The notes beneath the pieces were generated by a model. The model had not been told where the DNA came from, made no database searches, and saw only the letters and a list, made by a program, of their open reading frames with translations. A program made the position numbers and the translations under genes. A stretch of 64,000 nucleotides of DNA from JAJRRL01 sp047404195 (GTDB taxonomy: Bacteria > Pseudomonadota > Gammaproteobacteria > JAJRRL01), in contig JBDOIU010000007.1 of NCBI GenBank assembly GCA_047404195.1, positions 20,050-84,049 of the forward strand. The letters are read 5' to 3'. Positions 8,879 to 17,740 of this stretch are shown here, piece by piece (the stretch's first letter is position 1; the number at the start of each line of letters is the position of its first letter).

Positions 8879-9234
8879 GTGCAGCCAGTCTGTTACAGCC
8901 AGGTGGTCGCTTGACGTATTTTACCCTTTGGGGTTCAGTGTCGTGAGCAGTCATAATGCTCGCTCTTTGCGGGTTGAGTATGGGTGCTGAGACCAAGACG
9001 CAATATTTAATTATATCTTAAGCTTTTTGTTGGTTTATTTAATGAACATTGCCACGGCTAGACGAGTGACTTAATCTGCAGTATATTGCACGCAGGCTGT
9101 AACCTGCCGGTTTCAGCTAACAATTCAATGCTCTCGTTGCGTTTCAAAGTGCGTTGCGAGTGGCGAGTGTTCACGTGTTGTTAGAAGTAATATTTTGACA
9201 TCAAGTGAAATGTTATTACACAAGAAGGATCATT
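8879..9234. other. Gap without a convincing gene
   Basis: About 355 bases. No coding frame with a ribosome site, no terminator with a T-run and no clear Fur-box-like palindrome was seen, even though the next gene resembles a siderophore porin. Confidence 0.45.
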
Positions 9235-10602
9235 ATGCGTCGATATATTTTAGCAGCATCGTGTTTGGCATGCTGCCTGTTTTCAGTAGGAGTCATGGCT
9301 CACCCTACAAAAAGCTTGAGTGTAAAGCGTCAAGCCACGCTCAGTGACGATCACGTGCGCCGCTTTACGGCAGGGGGTGTCACTGTGACTACCACACCAT
9401 TCCTGGGGATGCGTGATTTAGGGGATGACGCCGATTTACTGTTTGATATGGCAAGCATCAACCAAGACGTGCGTTTATTGGCGCAGCATCAGCATTTTAT
9501 GCAGCGTGTACGTCAAGTCGGTGGACAGCTTAATCAGGCTGTGATTGGTTTGAGTGGTGGCCTCGAAGGTGAGCTGGTTTCAGCGCAGGATCATATCACA
9601 CAGCACTCTCACGGTGATATGGATCTGAGCACAGCTGAACTTGATGTGGGTGTTTTAGTGAGCCCGTGGGCATCTGGTTTTATGTCACTTAACTATGACA
9701 GTGCGTCACCAAATACTGGGTCACGTGTGGAAAACTCACGTTTGTACATGAGGCGTGGCTTTTTGGTGATTGGTAATTTAGACAAAACACCCTTTTACCT
9801 CAGTGCTGGTCAAATGTACGCGCCCTTTGGTCGCTATCGATCAACGATGTTGACGACACCACTGACACGTACCATGGGTCGAGTATTAAAGCGCATGGTT
9901 GTCGTAGGGCATCACACAAAGCACTTGAATATCGCTGCGTATGGTTATCACAGTGACATATCCAAGCATGGAGATGCTTCGCTCAACCAATTTGGTTTGA
10001 ATGCACGCTATGAGGGTGATTGGCAGCGCACACACTGGGTGATATCAGGTAGCTTCATATCCAATATCGCTGATTCACAAGGCATGTTAGATAACGGGCT
10101 GCCAGCTATAGCTGAAAATGGTGGTGCAGCACAGTTCGATGGTTTTGGTGGCGAAAAACTAGCGCAATCTGTACCAGGTGTTGGTTTAGATGTTGCTGTG
10201 AGTTTTAAAAAGTTGACACTGATTGGTGAGTGGATTGGTGTGACACATCGTTTTGATGCGAGTGACCTGACCTTTAATAGCAAGGCAGCCAGACCCGAGA
10301 GTATGCATTTAGAGTTAGACTATGCAACACACTTTTGGGGTAAATCGGCTACTGTTGGCGTGGCTTATGGGCGTAGCTGGCAGGCATTGGGCTTAAACAT
10401 GCCAAAGACCAGTGTGGCGATTATTGCAAAAATGGTGCCATGGAAAAATACTTTGCTGGGTATCGCATTTCGTCATGATCACAATTATAGTGCAAGCAGT
10501 ACGGCTACTGGTTTGCAGGGCAACGCCTTGCACTTTGTGACAGACTGTTCGAATGGTGGTGATAGGAATATAGTCTCTGTACTGTTGGGTGTATATTTCT
10601 AA
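9235..10602 (+). CDS. LbtU-like outer-membrane porin
   Basis: A secreted outer-membrane protein of 455 residues. The start at ATG 9235 is fixed by AAGAAGGA just upstream and gives the signal peptide MRRYILAASCLACCLFSVGV then MAHP. The mature N-terminus has the TPFLGMRDLGDDADLLF and SINQDVRLL segments that I associate with the Legionella LbtU siderophore-uptake family. Alternating hydrophobic strands follow, and the last residue is Phe (LLGVYF), the usual outer-membrane barrel end. Legiobactin uptake is known for Legionella LbtU; whether this one transports a siderophore is inference. A strong terminator follows. The frame extends upstream to 9205 without support. Confidence 0.75.
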   Translation: MRRYILAASCLACCLFSVGVMAHPTKSLSVKRQATLSDDHVRRFTAGGVTVTTTPFLGMRDLGDDADLLFDMASINQDVRLLAQHQHFMQRVRQVGGQLNQAVIGLSGGLEGELVSAQDHITQHSHGDMDLSTAELDVGVLVSPWASGFMSLNYDSASPNTGSRVENSRLYMRRGFLVIGNLDKTPFYLSAGQMYAPFGRYRSTMLTTPLTRTMGRVLKRMVVVGHHTKHLNIAAYGYHSDISKHGDASLNQFGLNARYEGDWQRTHWVISGSFISNIADSQGMLDNGLPAIAENGGAAQFDGFGGEKLAQSVPGVGLDVAVSFKKLTLIGEWIGVTHRFDASDLTFNSKAARPESMHLELDYATHFWGKSATVGVAYGRSWQALGLNMPKTSVAIIAKMVPWKNTLLGIAFRHDHNYSASSTATGLQGNALHFVTDCSNGGDRNIVSVLLGVYF

Positions 10603-10627
10603 TTCGCATCCCATCGAGTTTTTTTGG

Positions 10628-10650
10628 GAGGCGCATTTGCGCCTCTTTTT
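10628..10650 (+). terminator. Rho-independent terminator after the porin gene
   Basis: The stem GAGGCGC / GCGCCTC with an ATTT loop is followed directly by TTTTT, 25 bases after the porin stop. Confidence 0.85.
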
Positions 10651-11059
10651 GTGCTTGCTTGCCGTGCCATGATCATAGCGTGATGGCTAGAAAAACCACC
10701 GCTGATTGGCGGTGATCAGAATAACGATGATGCATGCTTTTGTTTCTAACGAATTGCGTTGCCTGCTCTGCTGATTGCATGATATCTACCGTTGTCGATG
10801 CCACTGGCTCCTGCGTGGATTTGAATGCAATATATCTGGCTTTCTAGGGTATCACTTCTTCACTTTGGTATGTGGCATCTAGCTTAGCCGGTAGTATTAT
10901 CATTTTTCGATTGCTTCAAAGAGACTCGTCTGAGCATATAAAGCGCTTATGAGTCTCTCTTGCATCCTGCGCTGGTTAAAGCCTTTTTTCTAGACGCATC
11001 GTACCTTTGCGGGTGCTGTGAGTATAATATGACGGTTGCAGTCACATATATTAACCCTA
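10651..11059. other. Gap without a convincing gene
   Basis: About 410 bases between the porin terminator and the end of the DUF4116 gene. It holds one small hairpin near 10698-10715 (CACCGC / GCGGTG) without a T-run, and no supported frame. Confidence 0.45.
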
Positions 11060-12424
11060 TTAAGGAGTAAGGTCAGGGCATGCGATTGGGCTGATGTTTA
11101 ATGCTGCACATGCGGACGAACCTGACAGAGATGTATTATTTTCTACAGAAGCGTTGGGTTCGCAGCCATCTTCACCCACATATGAGAATATATTCTGGAT
11201 ATTGATGCGTTCTGTGAGAGCTAGCAGGGATTTACGTGATGCCCGGTGATATTTAGCGCTCATGATGATGTTGAGTTTACAGTAAATGGTTGCTTCAATT
11301 CTTTTGATTACTTCATTAGCCTCGTTTTCATATAATTTTGGAACAGTGTAATTGGGATCATTGAGTTTAGCTTTTGCCATAGATAGCATTGCCGTCGCAA
11401 TGATTTCAGGATCTGCTTTAAAGTGATGATTGATATGGCAAAGAGCTCGCCCATTTTTACGTACAGCATGGTGTATAAATTCTTTATCATCCTTAAGTGT
11501 ATCACTTGCGTACATAATGGCGTGCCTACATTGCTGTACTGCTGCTAGTACAACTTTTTGATTATTTCTCAGAGCGTCGCTTGCGTATTTAAGGGCATTG
11601 CCATGCTGCTTGACAGCTGTTAGTACGATGTGGTGGTTATTTTTAAGGTTACCACTCGCGTATGCCAAAGCGGCAGCACGGCTCTTTACCGCTGCTAATA
11701 CAATTTCTGGGTCATCTTTCAGAGCATCGCTTGCAGATTTAAGATTATCACCATCCTGCGTCACAGCTGCCAATACAATGTCTCGGTTTTTCCTGAGATT
11801 AACACTTGTGTCCTCCAGGAGAGCGCCTTGATGCAGTGCTGCTAATACAAGTTCTGGGTCATCTTTCAGAGCATCGTTTGCATAGTAAAGACTAAGACTA
11901 TCATCCGTCACAGCTACTAATACAATGTCTCGATTGTTCCTGAGATTATCACTTGCATACTTGAGAAGACGTCCATTCTGTCTCACGGCTGCCAGCACAA
12001 TATTGTAGTCATTTTTGAATCGATCGTTTGCGTAAATGAAAGCATCATGATCTTGCTGTACTGCAGTCAAGACGACTTCAAGATCATTTTTGAGGGCATC
12101 ACTTGCGTACTCAAGAGTTCGGCCATTCTGTTTTACCGCTTGTAATACGATTTGTTTGTTATTTTGAGCAGTCTTACTTGCATAGCGAAGGGCAGTGCCA
12201 TTCTGCTTGATTGCTGCTAGCACCACTTGTGGATCACGTTTCAAGTCATCACTTGCGTACTTAAGATCTCGCCCATACAGTTGTACTGCTGCCATCACAA
12301 TTTCTTTGTCATTACGGAGATCTTTGTCTAATCTCGAAAGGTCAATTAGATGTAACTTCGCCTGCTGTAGAGCATCTTCTCTTCTAGTGTTTTCTTCGGT
12401 AGTATGGACATGCGTGTTCTTCAT
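11060..12424 (-). CDS. DUF4116 repeat protein, effector candidate
   Basis: A protein of 454 residues built from about 13 repeats of roughly 25 residues between residues 35 and 360. The consensus is LKNDxEIVLAAVxQNGxALxYASD, which is the DUF4116 motif. Each unit reads as a helix pair, giving a solenoid. No signal peptide or membrane segment is seen. The final 95 residues (including RINIQNIFSYVGEDGCE) are non-repetitive. DUF4116 proteins are common in host-associated bacteria and protist-related genomes; the function is unknown and export by Dot/Icm is only a guess. GAGG lies before the ATG. A decayed relative lies just upstream at 12688-12962. Confidence 0.85.
   Translation of the reverse strand: MKNTHVHTTEENTRREDALQQAKLHLIDLSRLDKDLRNDKEIVMAAVQLYGRDLKYASDDLKRDPQVVLAAIKQNGTALRYASKTAQNNKQIVLQAVKQNGRTLEYASDALKNDLEVVLTAVQQDHDAFIYANDRFKNDYNIVLAAVRQNGRLLKYASDNLRNNRDIVLVAVTDDSLSLYYANDALKDDPELVLAALHQGALLEDTSVNLRKNRDIVLAAVTQDGDNLKSASDALKDDPEIVLAAVKSRAAALAYASGNLKNNHHIVLTAVKQHGNALKYASDALRNNQKVVLAAVQQCRHAIMYASDTLKDDKEFIHHAVRKNGRALCHINHHFKADPEIIATAMLSMAKAKLNDPNYTVPKLYENEANEVIKRIEATIYCKLNIIMSAKYHRASRKSLLALTERINIQNIFSYVGEDGCEPNASVENNTSLSGSSACAALNISPIACPDLTP
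11345..12322 (-). repeat. Tandem 75-bp coding repeats (DUF4116)
   Basis: About 13 diverged units of 75 bases inside the DUF4116 gene, each encoding a VLAAV-x-Q-type helix followed by YASD. They are conserved at protein level more than at DNA level, so they are not recent expansions. Confidence 0.8.
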
Positions 12425-12687
12425 ATTTGCCTCATATGTGATTGTTATTTAACGATTTGTGATGCACTTTAGTGGATTGCCGCCAAGCACTGTCCATTTA
12501 TTGTACTGCGTATTGGTTTCATTGTCTAGCATTTTTTTTGGTAAGAACACTGAATGTCATATCGCTCGTTGCCACGTTAACATTGCGTCAGTCACAATGA
12601 TTTAAGAGGATGCTGCGATCAGTGCTGAAATGAAAGTTCATGCTGGTAATGTTAAGGTGTATACCTATTGTATTGGCTCTACCGGTA

Positions 12688-12962
12688 CAATGTTGTAGCC
12701 GTCATCACGTACATATGAAAATATTTCTTAAAGGTCTCCACGATGCGAAAGAAATCTGAGAGTTAGGTATCATGTATCACTTTATTGACGTGATCTTCAT
12801 CTCTAAAGGTATTATTTGAATGCTCAAGTGCTCAGATACTCTGCGGCATAGCTGTTAATACACTCTTTTTATCGGATCAATGCTGTAAATTCCATAGATT
12901 TAGTGGCACAGTTTCCAATGCTTGAATCTTGTGCGCTTGTTCTTGCTTAGTAGTTTTTCCAT
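12688..12962 (-). pseudogene. Decayed DUF4116 gene
   Basis: Minus-strand remnants match both ends of the neighbouring intact gene. Near 12690-12730 one frame reads EIFSYVRDDGYN, matching NIFSYVGEDGCE of the intact C-terminus. Near 12840-12880 a frame reads SDKKSVLTAMPQS, matching NDKEIVMAAVQ of the first repeat, but it is interrupted by TGA codons. An ATG at 12962 still has GAGG nine bases upstream and starts MEKLLSKNK before a stop. Most repeats are deleted. It is about 275 bases long, with at least one frameshift and several stops. Confidence 0.7.
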
Positions 12963-13197
12963 TGTAACCTCTTACGTTATTATTATTGCAGATATTTATC
13001 ATGCATTCAGATATGTCTCTCAGGACTGATAATGCAATGGTGTAAGAAAATAAACATTTGTTACAGGGACATTATACTCTTTTGCATCAGTAGCATTGGT
13101 GTTTTTTCAAAATACTTGCTTTGACTCATCGTTGATTGCAAAATAAATAGAGTTATTTATATATCTATCTATTTATTTTGTAAAAACAGGGGTTTAT

Positions 13198-13656
13198 ATG
13201 AGTTTTATAAAGCAAGCTTGCCTACTATCAGTTCTTTTAACGAGTGCGCTCACATCACCATTAGCCATGGCAAATCATGATGACAATTGGTTGTCTGTCG
13301 TTACGCATGATGGCGTTACTGTTGAAACAGTGTCGGCCGAACCATCATTGTACCACTATGCTTATAAAGTTGTTTCAGGGCAGAGTGGTGCGGTCACAGA
13401 CCTTGATTTGCATTCAACCGGTAAGCCATGCGATGATGGTAGCCAATGGAGTGGTATATTACTAGAGCTGACCGCAAAGCGTGGTCAACAACTACTGAAC
13501 CAAGGGACAATCTGCCCGCCAACGAGTGTTGGGCCAACAACGCTGGATATTTCAGGTTCACAGTCGTCATTGCAAGTTTCTCTGAATGGCCACACATCTG
13601 ATAATTCACCCATGTTTTTTAAGTGGAACTTAAATATGAGTGTATCTCAACCATAG
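13198..13656 (+). CDS. Small secreted protein of unknown function
   Basis: A protein of 152 residues with signal peptide MSFIKQACLLSVLLTSALTS, cleaved near AMANHDD. The mature part has two cysteines (KPCDD and TICPP), is rich in Ser, Thr and Val, and ends in a strand-like FFKWNLNMSV segment, which suggests a small beta domain in the periplasm or outside. AGGGG precedes the ATG. It is similar in size and style to the pair at 5224-6243, but I see no alignable motif. Function unknown. Confidence 0.7.
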   Translation: MSFIKQACLLSVLLTSALTSPLAMANHDDNWLSVVTHDGVTVETVSAEPSLYHYAYKVVSGQSGAVTDLDLHSTGKPCDDGSQWSGILLELTAKRGQQLLNQGTICPPTSVGPTTLDISGSQSSLQVSLNGHTSDNSPMFFKWNLNMSVSQP

Positions 13657-13716
13657 ATCCGTTGTGGCTTTGTGCCCAGTGGATATATACTAAAAATCAT
13701 TGGCAACGATTACTGA

Positions 13717-15555
13717 TCACATGACTGGTAATGTTATTTTACTATTCGCAAAAACATTGATAGTAATCGGTTTGCTTAAGAACAGCGTATCAGTATTACC
13801 CTGATCTGCGCCCATGACAGCCACACGTATTCTGCTGCCAGCGGGTAATACACGTGAAAATGGATATAAGTAGAACTGACATTTGGCCACTTTCCCGGGT
13901 ACTAAATACTGTATGTCTTTGTGTCGATGAGAGTGGTAAGGTAATCCATAATGTTTCCAGTGTGGATGCGCTATCTTTCTATGTGATGCCCGCAACATTC
14001 CTTCCGTTAAATAATGTGAGACGCCTTGTTTATCTACTTCTTCCAGCACTACATGCAGGTCAACGTCTTCTGCTGTAGATGACAGATATAACGTGATCGT
14101 TGGAAATCCTGTCATCACCAGCTTCGACGGCAATTTTCCACTGGTATACACGATACTTTTTTTGTCATTAATCGATAAAGTATTGTAGTTTATAAATCCC
14201 TGCCCAACTGTATTTGTCCAACGAGAACTTTGGCCGGTAGATGTTGCATAATCGATCGTATAATTCACACTTTCCGTCCGATTTTGGGTGTGATTACTCA
14301 CTAGAGAATGATTGGCGGCTAACATATAAACCCGTTTGCGCACATGCTTTGGTGGCCAGTTGACACTCGAATGCCAATTTCCAGGGACGTAATCCTTGTC
14401 AAGTGTGTTGTAATGAACAGATGGCTCGGACATGATATGATTTTGAATGCCCTTCAACCAATAATCAAACCAACGTAACGCCTCAACAGAGACTACCTTG
14501 GCACGGCTATCAGCCAATACTTTTGGCGCTCCATTGGTGTTGTGAGGCCATGCACCAATGGCCATTTTCTTAGGGCCTTTATAGTTGGTATACCAGAATA
14601 AGGTGCCTTCCATAAATGAGTCATACCATCCCCCAACAATATAAGCCGGGATTGCTGCATGATTAATTTTCTTAAGTTGTTCGGCAGGGTTGTTATCAAC
14701 CCAGTTGAAACCGTGTGCCTGATCATCATAGAATGGAACACTGGCCAGTTGTTGGTTGGTATTAACATTGTGCCGATGCTCTATTCTTGCTTGCTGCACT
14801 GAATAATCAAGAGGGTCGTTGTCAACTGGCACAACACTCCTTAGCTGGTTAATATTTGAGATCATCTGTGTCCAATATTGGGTGATTGAACGCCTATAAA
14901 TGCCACCAGGGTACACAAAGTTATAAGCATTAAAGCAAGACACTTGAGGAAAAATCGCTTTAAGATGTGGTGGATTTTTGCTGGCTGCCATATATTGGTC
15001 GATGCCCTGATAAGATCCACCTATCATGCCTACTTTACCATTACTAAATGGTTGTTTAGCCAGCCATTCAATGACTTGATAGGCTTGTCGTCGCTCGATG
15101 GGCGAAAACATGCCAGTAAAAATTCCATGAGATGCAGCGGTTCCACTAATGGCGACAGCAGAGAAGATATATCCGTGACGAATCAATTTCTCTAGTCCTA
15201 GTTCCTCATCTTCAAAGGCAGGTGTGACACTCCCATCTATACGCGTATAGGCACGTTGATAAGGTGTCTGAGTCAATATAATAGGTAACTTGTGTTTTGT
15301 GATCACACAATTTTTTGCAGGATAAATAATATCAATAGCAAGTCGTGAACCATTGGCCATTTTCAGGTAGCGTGATTGCCTCACCCAAGAGTCATAAACC
15401 ACCGGTGAATACCCTGAATACTCACCAAAAGTTGATACCTTCTTGAGTGATGTATGCTTGATACGCGGCAATCGTCGACAGTGGTTCGCTGCTACAGACG
15501 CTAATGGAAAGAATATAAGTAATCCTGTCAGAGTCATCATCTTTCTTGAAACCAT
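13717..15555 (-). CDS. CocE/NonD-family secreted hydrolase
   Basis: An alpha/beta hydrolase of 612 residues of the X-Pro dipeptidyl-peptidase/cocaine-esterase family. A signal peptide (MTLTGLLIFFPLASVAANH) predicts export. The nucleophile elbow GGSYQG has Ser at residue 181, and the GTAASHG segment and the SPIERRQAYQVIEWLAKQPF helix precede it as in the family. The C-terminal third is the jelly-roll lid ending in SRIRVAVMGADQGN. It likely cleaves esters or peptides outside the cytoplasm; the substrate is unknown. It stands alone, upstream of dapE on the same strand with a 74-base gap. Confidence 0.87.
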   Translation of the reverse strand: MVSRKMMTLTGLLIFFPLASVAANHCRRLPRIKHTSLKKVSTFGEYSGYSPVVYDSWVRQSRYLKMANGSRLAIDIIYPAKNCVITKHKLPIILTQTPYQRAYTRIDGSVTPAFEDEELGLEKLIRHGYIFSAVAISGTAASHGIFTGMFSPIERRQAYQVIEWLAKQPFSNGKVGMIGGSYQGIDQYMAASKNPPHLKAIFPQVSCFNAYNFVYPGGIYRRSITQYWTQMISNINQLRSVVPVDNDPLDYSVQQARIEHRHNVNTNQQLASVPFYDDQAHGFNWVDNNPAEQLKKINHAAIPAYIVGGWYDSFMEGTLFWYTNYKGPKKMAIGAWPHNTNGAPKVLADSRAKVVSVEALRWFDYWLKGIQNHIMSEPSVHYNTLDKDYVPGNWHSSVNWPPKHVRKRVYMLAANHSLVSNHTQNRTESVNYTIDYATSTGQSSRWTNTVGQGFINYNTLSINDKKSIVYTSGKLPSKLVMTGFPTITLYLSSTAEDVDLHVVLEEVDKQGVSHYLTEGMLRASHRKIAHPHWKHYGLPYHSHRHKDIQYLVPGKVAKCQFYLYPFSRVLPAGSRIRVAVMGADQGNTDTLFLSKPITINVFANSKITLPVM

Positions 15556-15629
15556 GTAAAACTCCTTTGTTGTGGCTATCTGAATAATGCATGAGTAAAC
15601 ACTGGATGTCAGTATAATCTGTTGTGCCG

Positions 15630-16796
15630 TTAGGCAATGGTGTTTGAGTCTGGTGGTTTGATATCAAGTAGTTGCTGCAAGCAATCAGTGTAAATACATT
15701 GCAGTTCATCGAGTGCAGCGATGTCCACCCATTCATTGACCTGATGTATGCTGGTATTCACGGGGCCAAAGTCAACAACTTGCTCACAGACTGTTGCCCA
15801 AAAACGGCTGTCTGATGTACCGCCAGTTGTAGCCAGTGTCGGTTGAGTGGGGCAGTGTGTTGTGATTGCCGAAGACAGTGTGTCTGTGAGCAGGCCAGGC
15901 GGTGTCATAAAGGGTGATGATGCTATTTCCCATTTTACTTTTGAAGTGAGAGCAGAGTTTGCTAGGCAATCCCTAACTGCAGTTTGAATGGCATCAACGC
16001 CAGGTTTACAGCCATAACGGCAATTTAAGCGTAAAGTCAATGTATCGGGAATGACATTTGTTGCACCAGAGTCACTGTCAATGCGTGTGATTTGCAGGCG
16101 CGTTTCCGGAAAGCCATCCTGCGCGGGCCAATGTAATGCTGTCAGTGCTTCTATGATGGGTGCAGTATGGTGAATGACATTGCATGCCGCCTCTGGATAA
16201 GCGACATGTCCAGCCTTTCCTTGTAAAGTGATGTGGCCATGCAAGGACCCGCGACGACCATTTTTGATGGTGTCACCTAAGGTGTCAACACAAGTGGGTT
16301 CGCCGGTGATGACTGCATGAATGGGTTTCGGGCATTGCTCAACCAGGTGTTTCATCCCATCAGTAGCGGGACCTTCTTCATCGCTGGTGAGTGCCAGTAC
16401 AAGGGTGCCAGCGTGTTGTGGATTCTGTTGCACGAACGCTTCCGCTGCACACACCATCGCCGCAACGGCGCCTTTCATATCGCAAGCGCCACGACCGAAG
16501 AGTTTGCCGTCTCGGATGCTGGGTGAAAAGGCGGGTGTTTGCCAAGCTGAATCGGGTCCAGGTGGCACCACATCGGTGTGGCCACATAAAACAATCACAG
16601 GATTTCCTTGGCCGTGCTCATACCAAGTGTTGGTGACCCCGTTGCTTGAATAGTCGCGCACACGAAAGCCAACTGCTTGCAAGCGCTGTGCTATTGCTGC
16701 TTGGCAGCCAGCATCATTGGGTGTGACAGACTCTCGTGCCATGAGTGACATTGCCAGTTGTACACATGCTGATAGTCGCTCAGTGATTGTTGTCAT
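15630..16796 (-). CDS. dapE: Succinyl-diaminopimelate desuccinylase
   Basis: An M20-family zinc enzyme of 388 residues that removes succinate from N-succinyl-L,L-diaminopimelate in lysine/DAP synthesis. Metal-binding motifs are present: CGHTDVVPPG with GACDMKG, then SDEEGPATDG. Its ATG overlaps the dapD stop by four bases (ATGA), so the two are translationally coupled. Diaminopimelate also feeds the peptidoglycan used by MurA, UppS and the L,D-transpeptidases in this window. Confidence 0.96.
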   Translation of the reverse strand: MTTITERLSACVQLAMSLMARESVTPNDAGCQAAIAQRLQAVGFRVRDYSSNGVTNTWYEHGQGNPVIVLCGHTDVVPPGPDSAWQTPAFSPSIRDGKLFGRGACDMKGAVAAMVCAAEAFVQQNPQHAGTLVLALTSDEEGPATDGMKHLVEQCPKPIHAVITGEPTCVDTLGDTIKNGRRGSLHGHITLQGKAGHVAYPEAACNVIHHTAPIIEALTALHWPAQDGFPETRLQITRIDSDSGATNVIPDTLTLRLNCRYGCKPGVDAIQTAVRDCLANSALTSKVKWEIASSPFMTPPGLLTDTLSSAITTHCPTQPTLATTGGTSDSRFWATVCEQVVDFGPVNTSIHQVNEWVDIAALDELQCIYTDCLQQLLDIKPPDSNTIA

Positions 16797-17617
16797 GCTG
16801 TAGCTGCTTCACGTAAGAGTGCATTGATACCCGTTTTTTCTCGGGTTTTAGCATCGACTTGTTTCACAATGATGGCGGCAGCCTTGGCATAGCGGCCATC
16901 GCTGCTGGGTAATGTGCCAGGAATCACAACAGAGCCAGTAGGCACTCGCCCGTAAATAATGCTGTCTGATTGACGGTCATAAATAGGCGTGCTTTGACCG
17001 ATAAAGACACCCATTGCAATGACACTATTTGCCTCAACGATAACGCCCTCAACGATTTCACTACGCGCTCCAATAAAGCAATGATCTTCAATGATTGTTG
17101 GGTTGGCTTGTAGGGGCTCTAAAACACCACCGATGCCAGCACCACCAGATAAGTGTACGTGTGCACCGATTTGGGCACATGATCCAACAGTTGCCCAAGT
17201 GTCAACCATTGTCCCCTCACCGATATAGGCGCCGATATTAACGAAAGATGGCATGAGAATACAGTTGTCAGCCACGAAGGCACCCTCACGCACAATGGCG
17301 CCAGGTACCACACGTGCACCTTGCTGAGACATATCGGTGCCAGGGCCATATTTCAAAGCCACTTTATCGTAAAACTGGGTGTATCCGGCATCAATGGTTT
17401 GATTGGTTTGACATTTAAAATGCAATAAAATGGCTTTTTTGAGCCAATCATGTACCTGCCAGGTGTTATGCTGGTCTTTTTCGGCAATACGTGCTTGACC
17501 ACAACTCAGCGCTTGTAGCACCTGTTGCACAGCGTCAATGACAGCATCGCGGTTTTGAGCAAAATATTCCCTACAATCAAATGCTTGTAGAATGTGCTGT
17601 TGTGCTGCGTTGAGCAT
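16793..17617 (-). CDS. dapD: Tetrahydrodipicolinate N-succinyltransferase
   Basis: A 274-residue acyltransferase with the usual DapD length. The C-terminal half is a left-handed beta-helix of hexapeptide repeats (ILMPSFVNIGAYIGEGTMVD, VGSCAQIGAHVHLSGG). It succinylates tetrahydrodipicolinate from succinyl-CoA, two steps before DapE, with an aminotransferase step between. The start is ATG 17617 because GGAG lies just upstream; the open frame extends to 17644 without support. It forms a two-gene operon with dapE. Confidence 0.96.
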   Translation of the reverse strand: MLNAAQQHILQAFDCREYFAQNRDAVIDAVQQVLQALSCGQARIAEKDQHNTWQVHDWLKKAILLHFKCQTNQTIDAGYTQFYDKVALKYGPGTDMSQQGARVVPGAIVREGAFVADNCILMPSFVNIGAYIGEGTMVDTWATVGSCAQIGAHVHLSGGAGIGGVLEPLQANPTIIEDHCFIGARSEIVEGVIVEANSVIAMGVFIGQSTPIYDRQSDSIIYGRVPTGSVVIPGTLPSSDGRYAKAAAIIVKQVDAKTREKTGINALLREAATA

Positions 17618-17740
17618 ACTGACTCCTGTGTTGTGGGTGTGCATCTACAAGCCTAGGGCGATGTCTATACACTGTCAAGGTCAGTCAGACTAAAGCTGAC
17701 GTATACCGCAATGCCAAGGTGCATATCGCACGCACGCTGT

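Noticed and set aside
8691..8990. 99-codon plus-strand frame overlapping the ankyrin-like gene
   Set aside because: It lies in another frame of a gene with a good ribosome site and its product has no domain.
9192..9222. TTGACA before the LbtU-like gene as its promoter
   Set aside because: The only -10 candidates at proper spacing would place the transcription start on or after the ribosome site.
10698..10715. CACCGC / GCGGTG hairpin as a terminator
   Set aside because: No T-run on either strand, and a strong terminator lies just upstream.
11345..12322. Regularly spaced repeats that could suggest a CRISPR array
   Set aside because: The units are diverged, 75 bases long and codon-phased inside a DUF4116 gene; there are no unique spacers between constant repeats.
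16321..16653. Overlapping plus-strand frames opposite dapE
   Set aside because: They are shadows of the well-supported dapE coding sequence.
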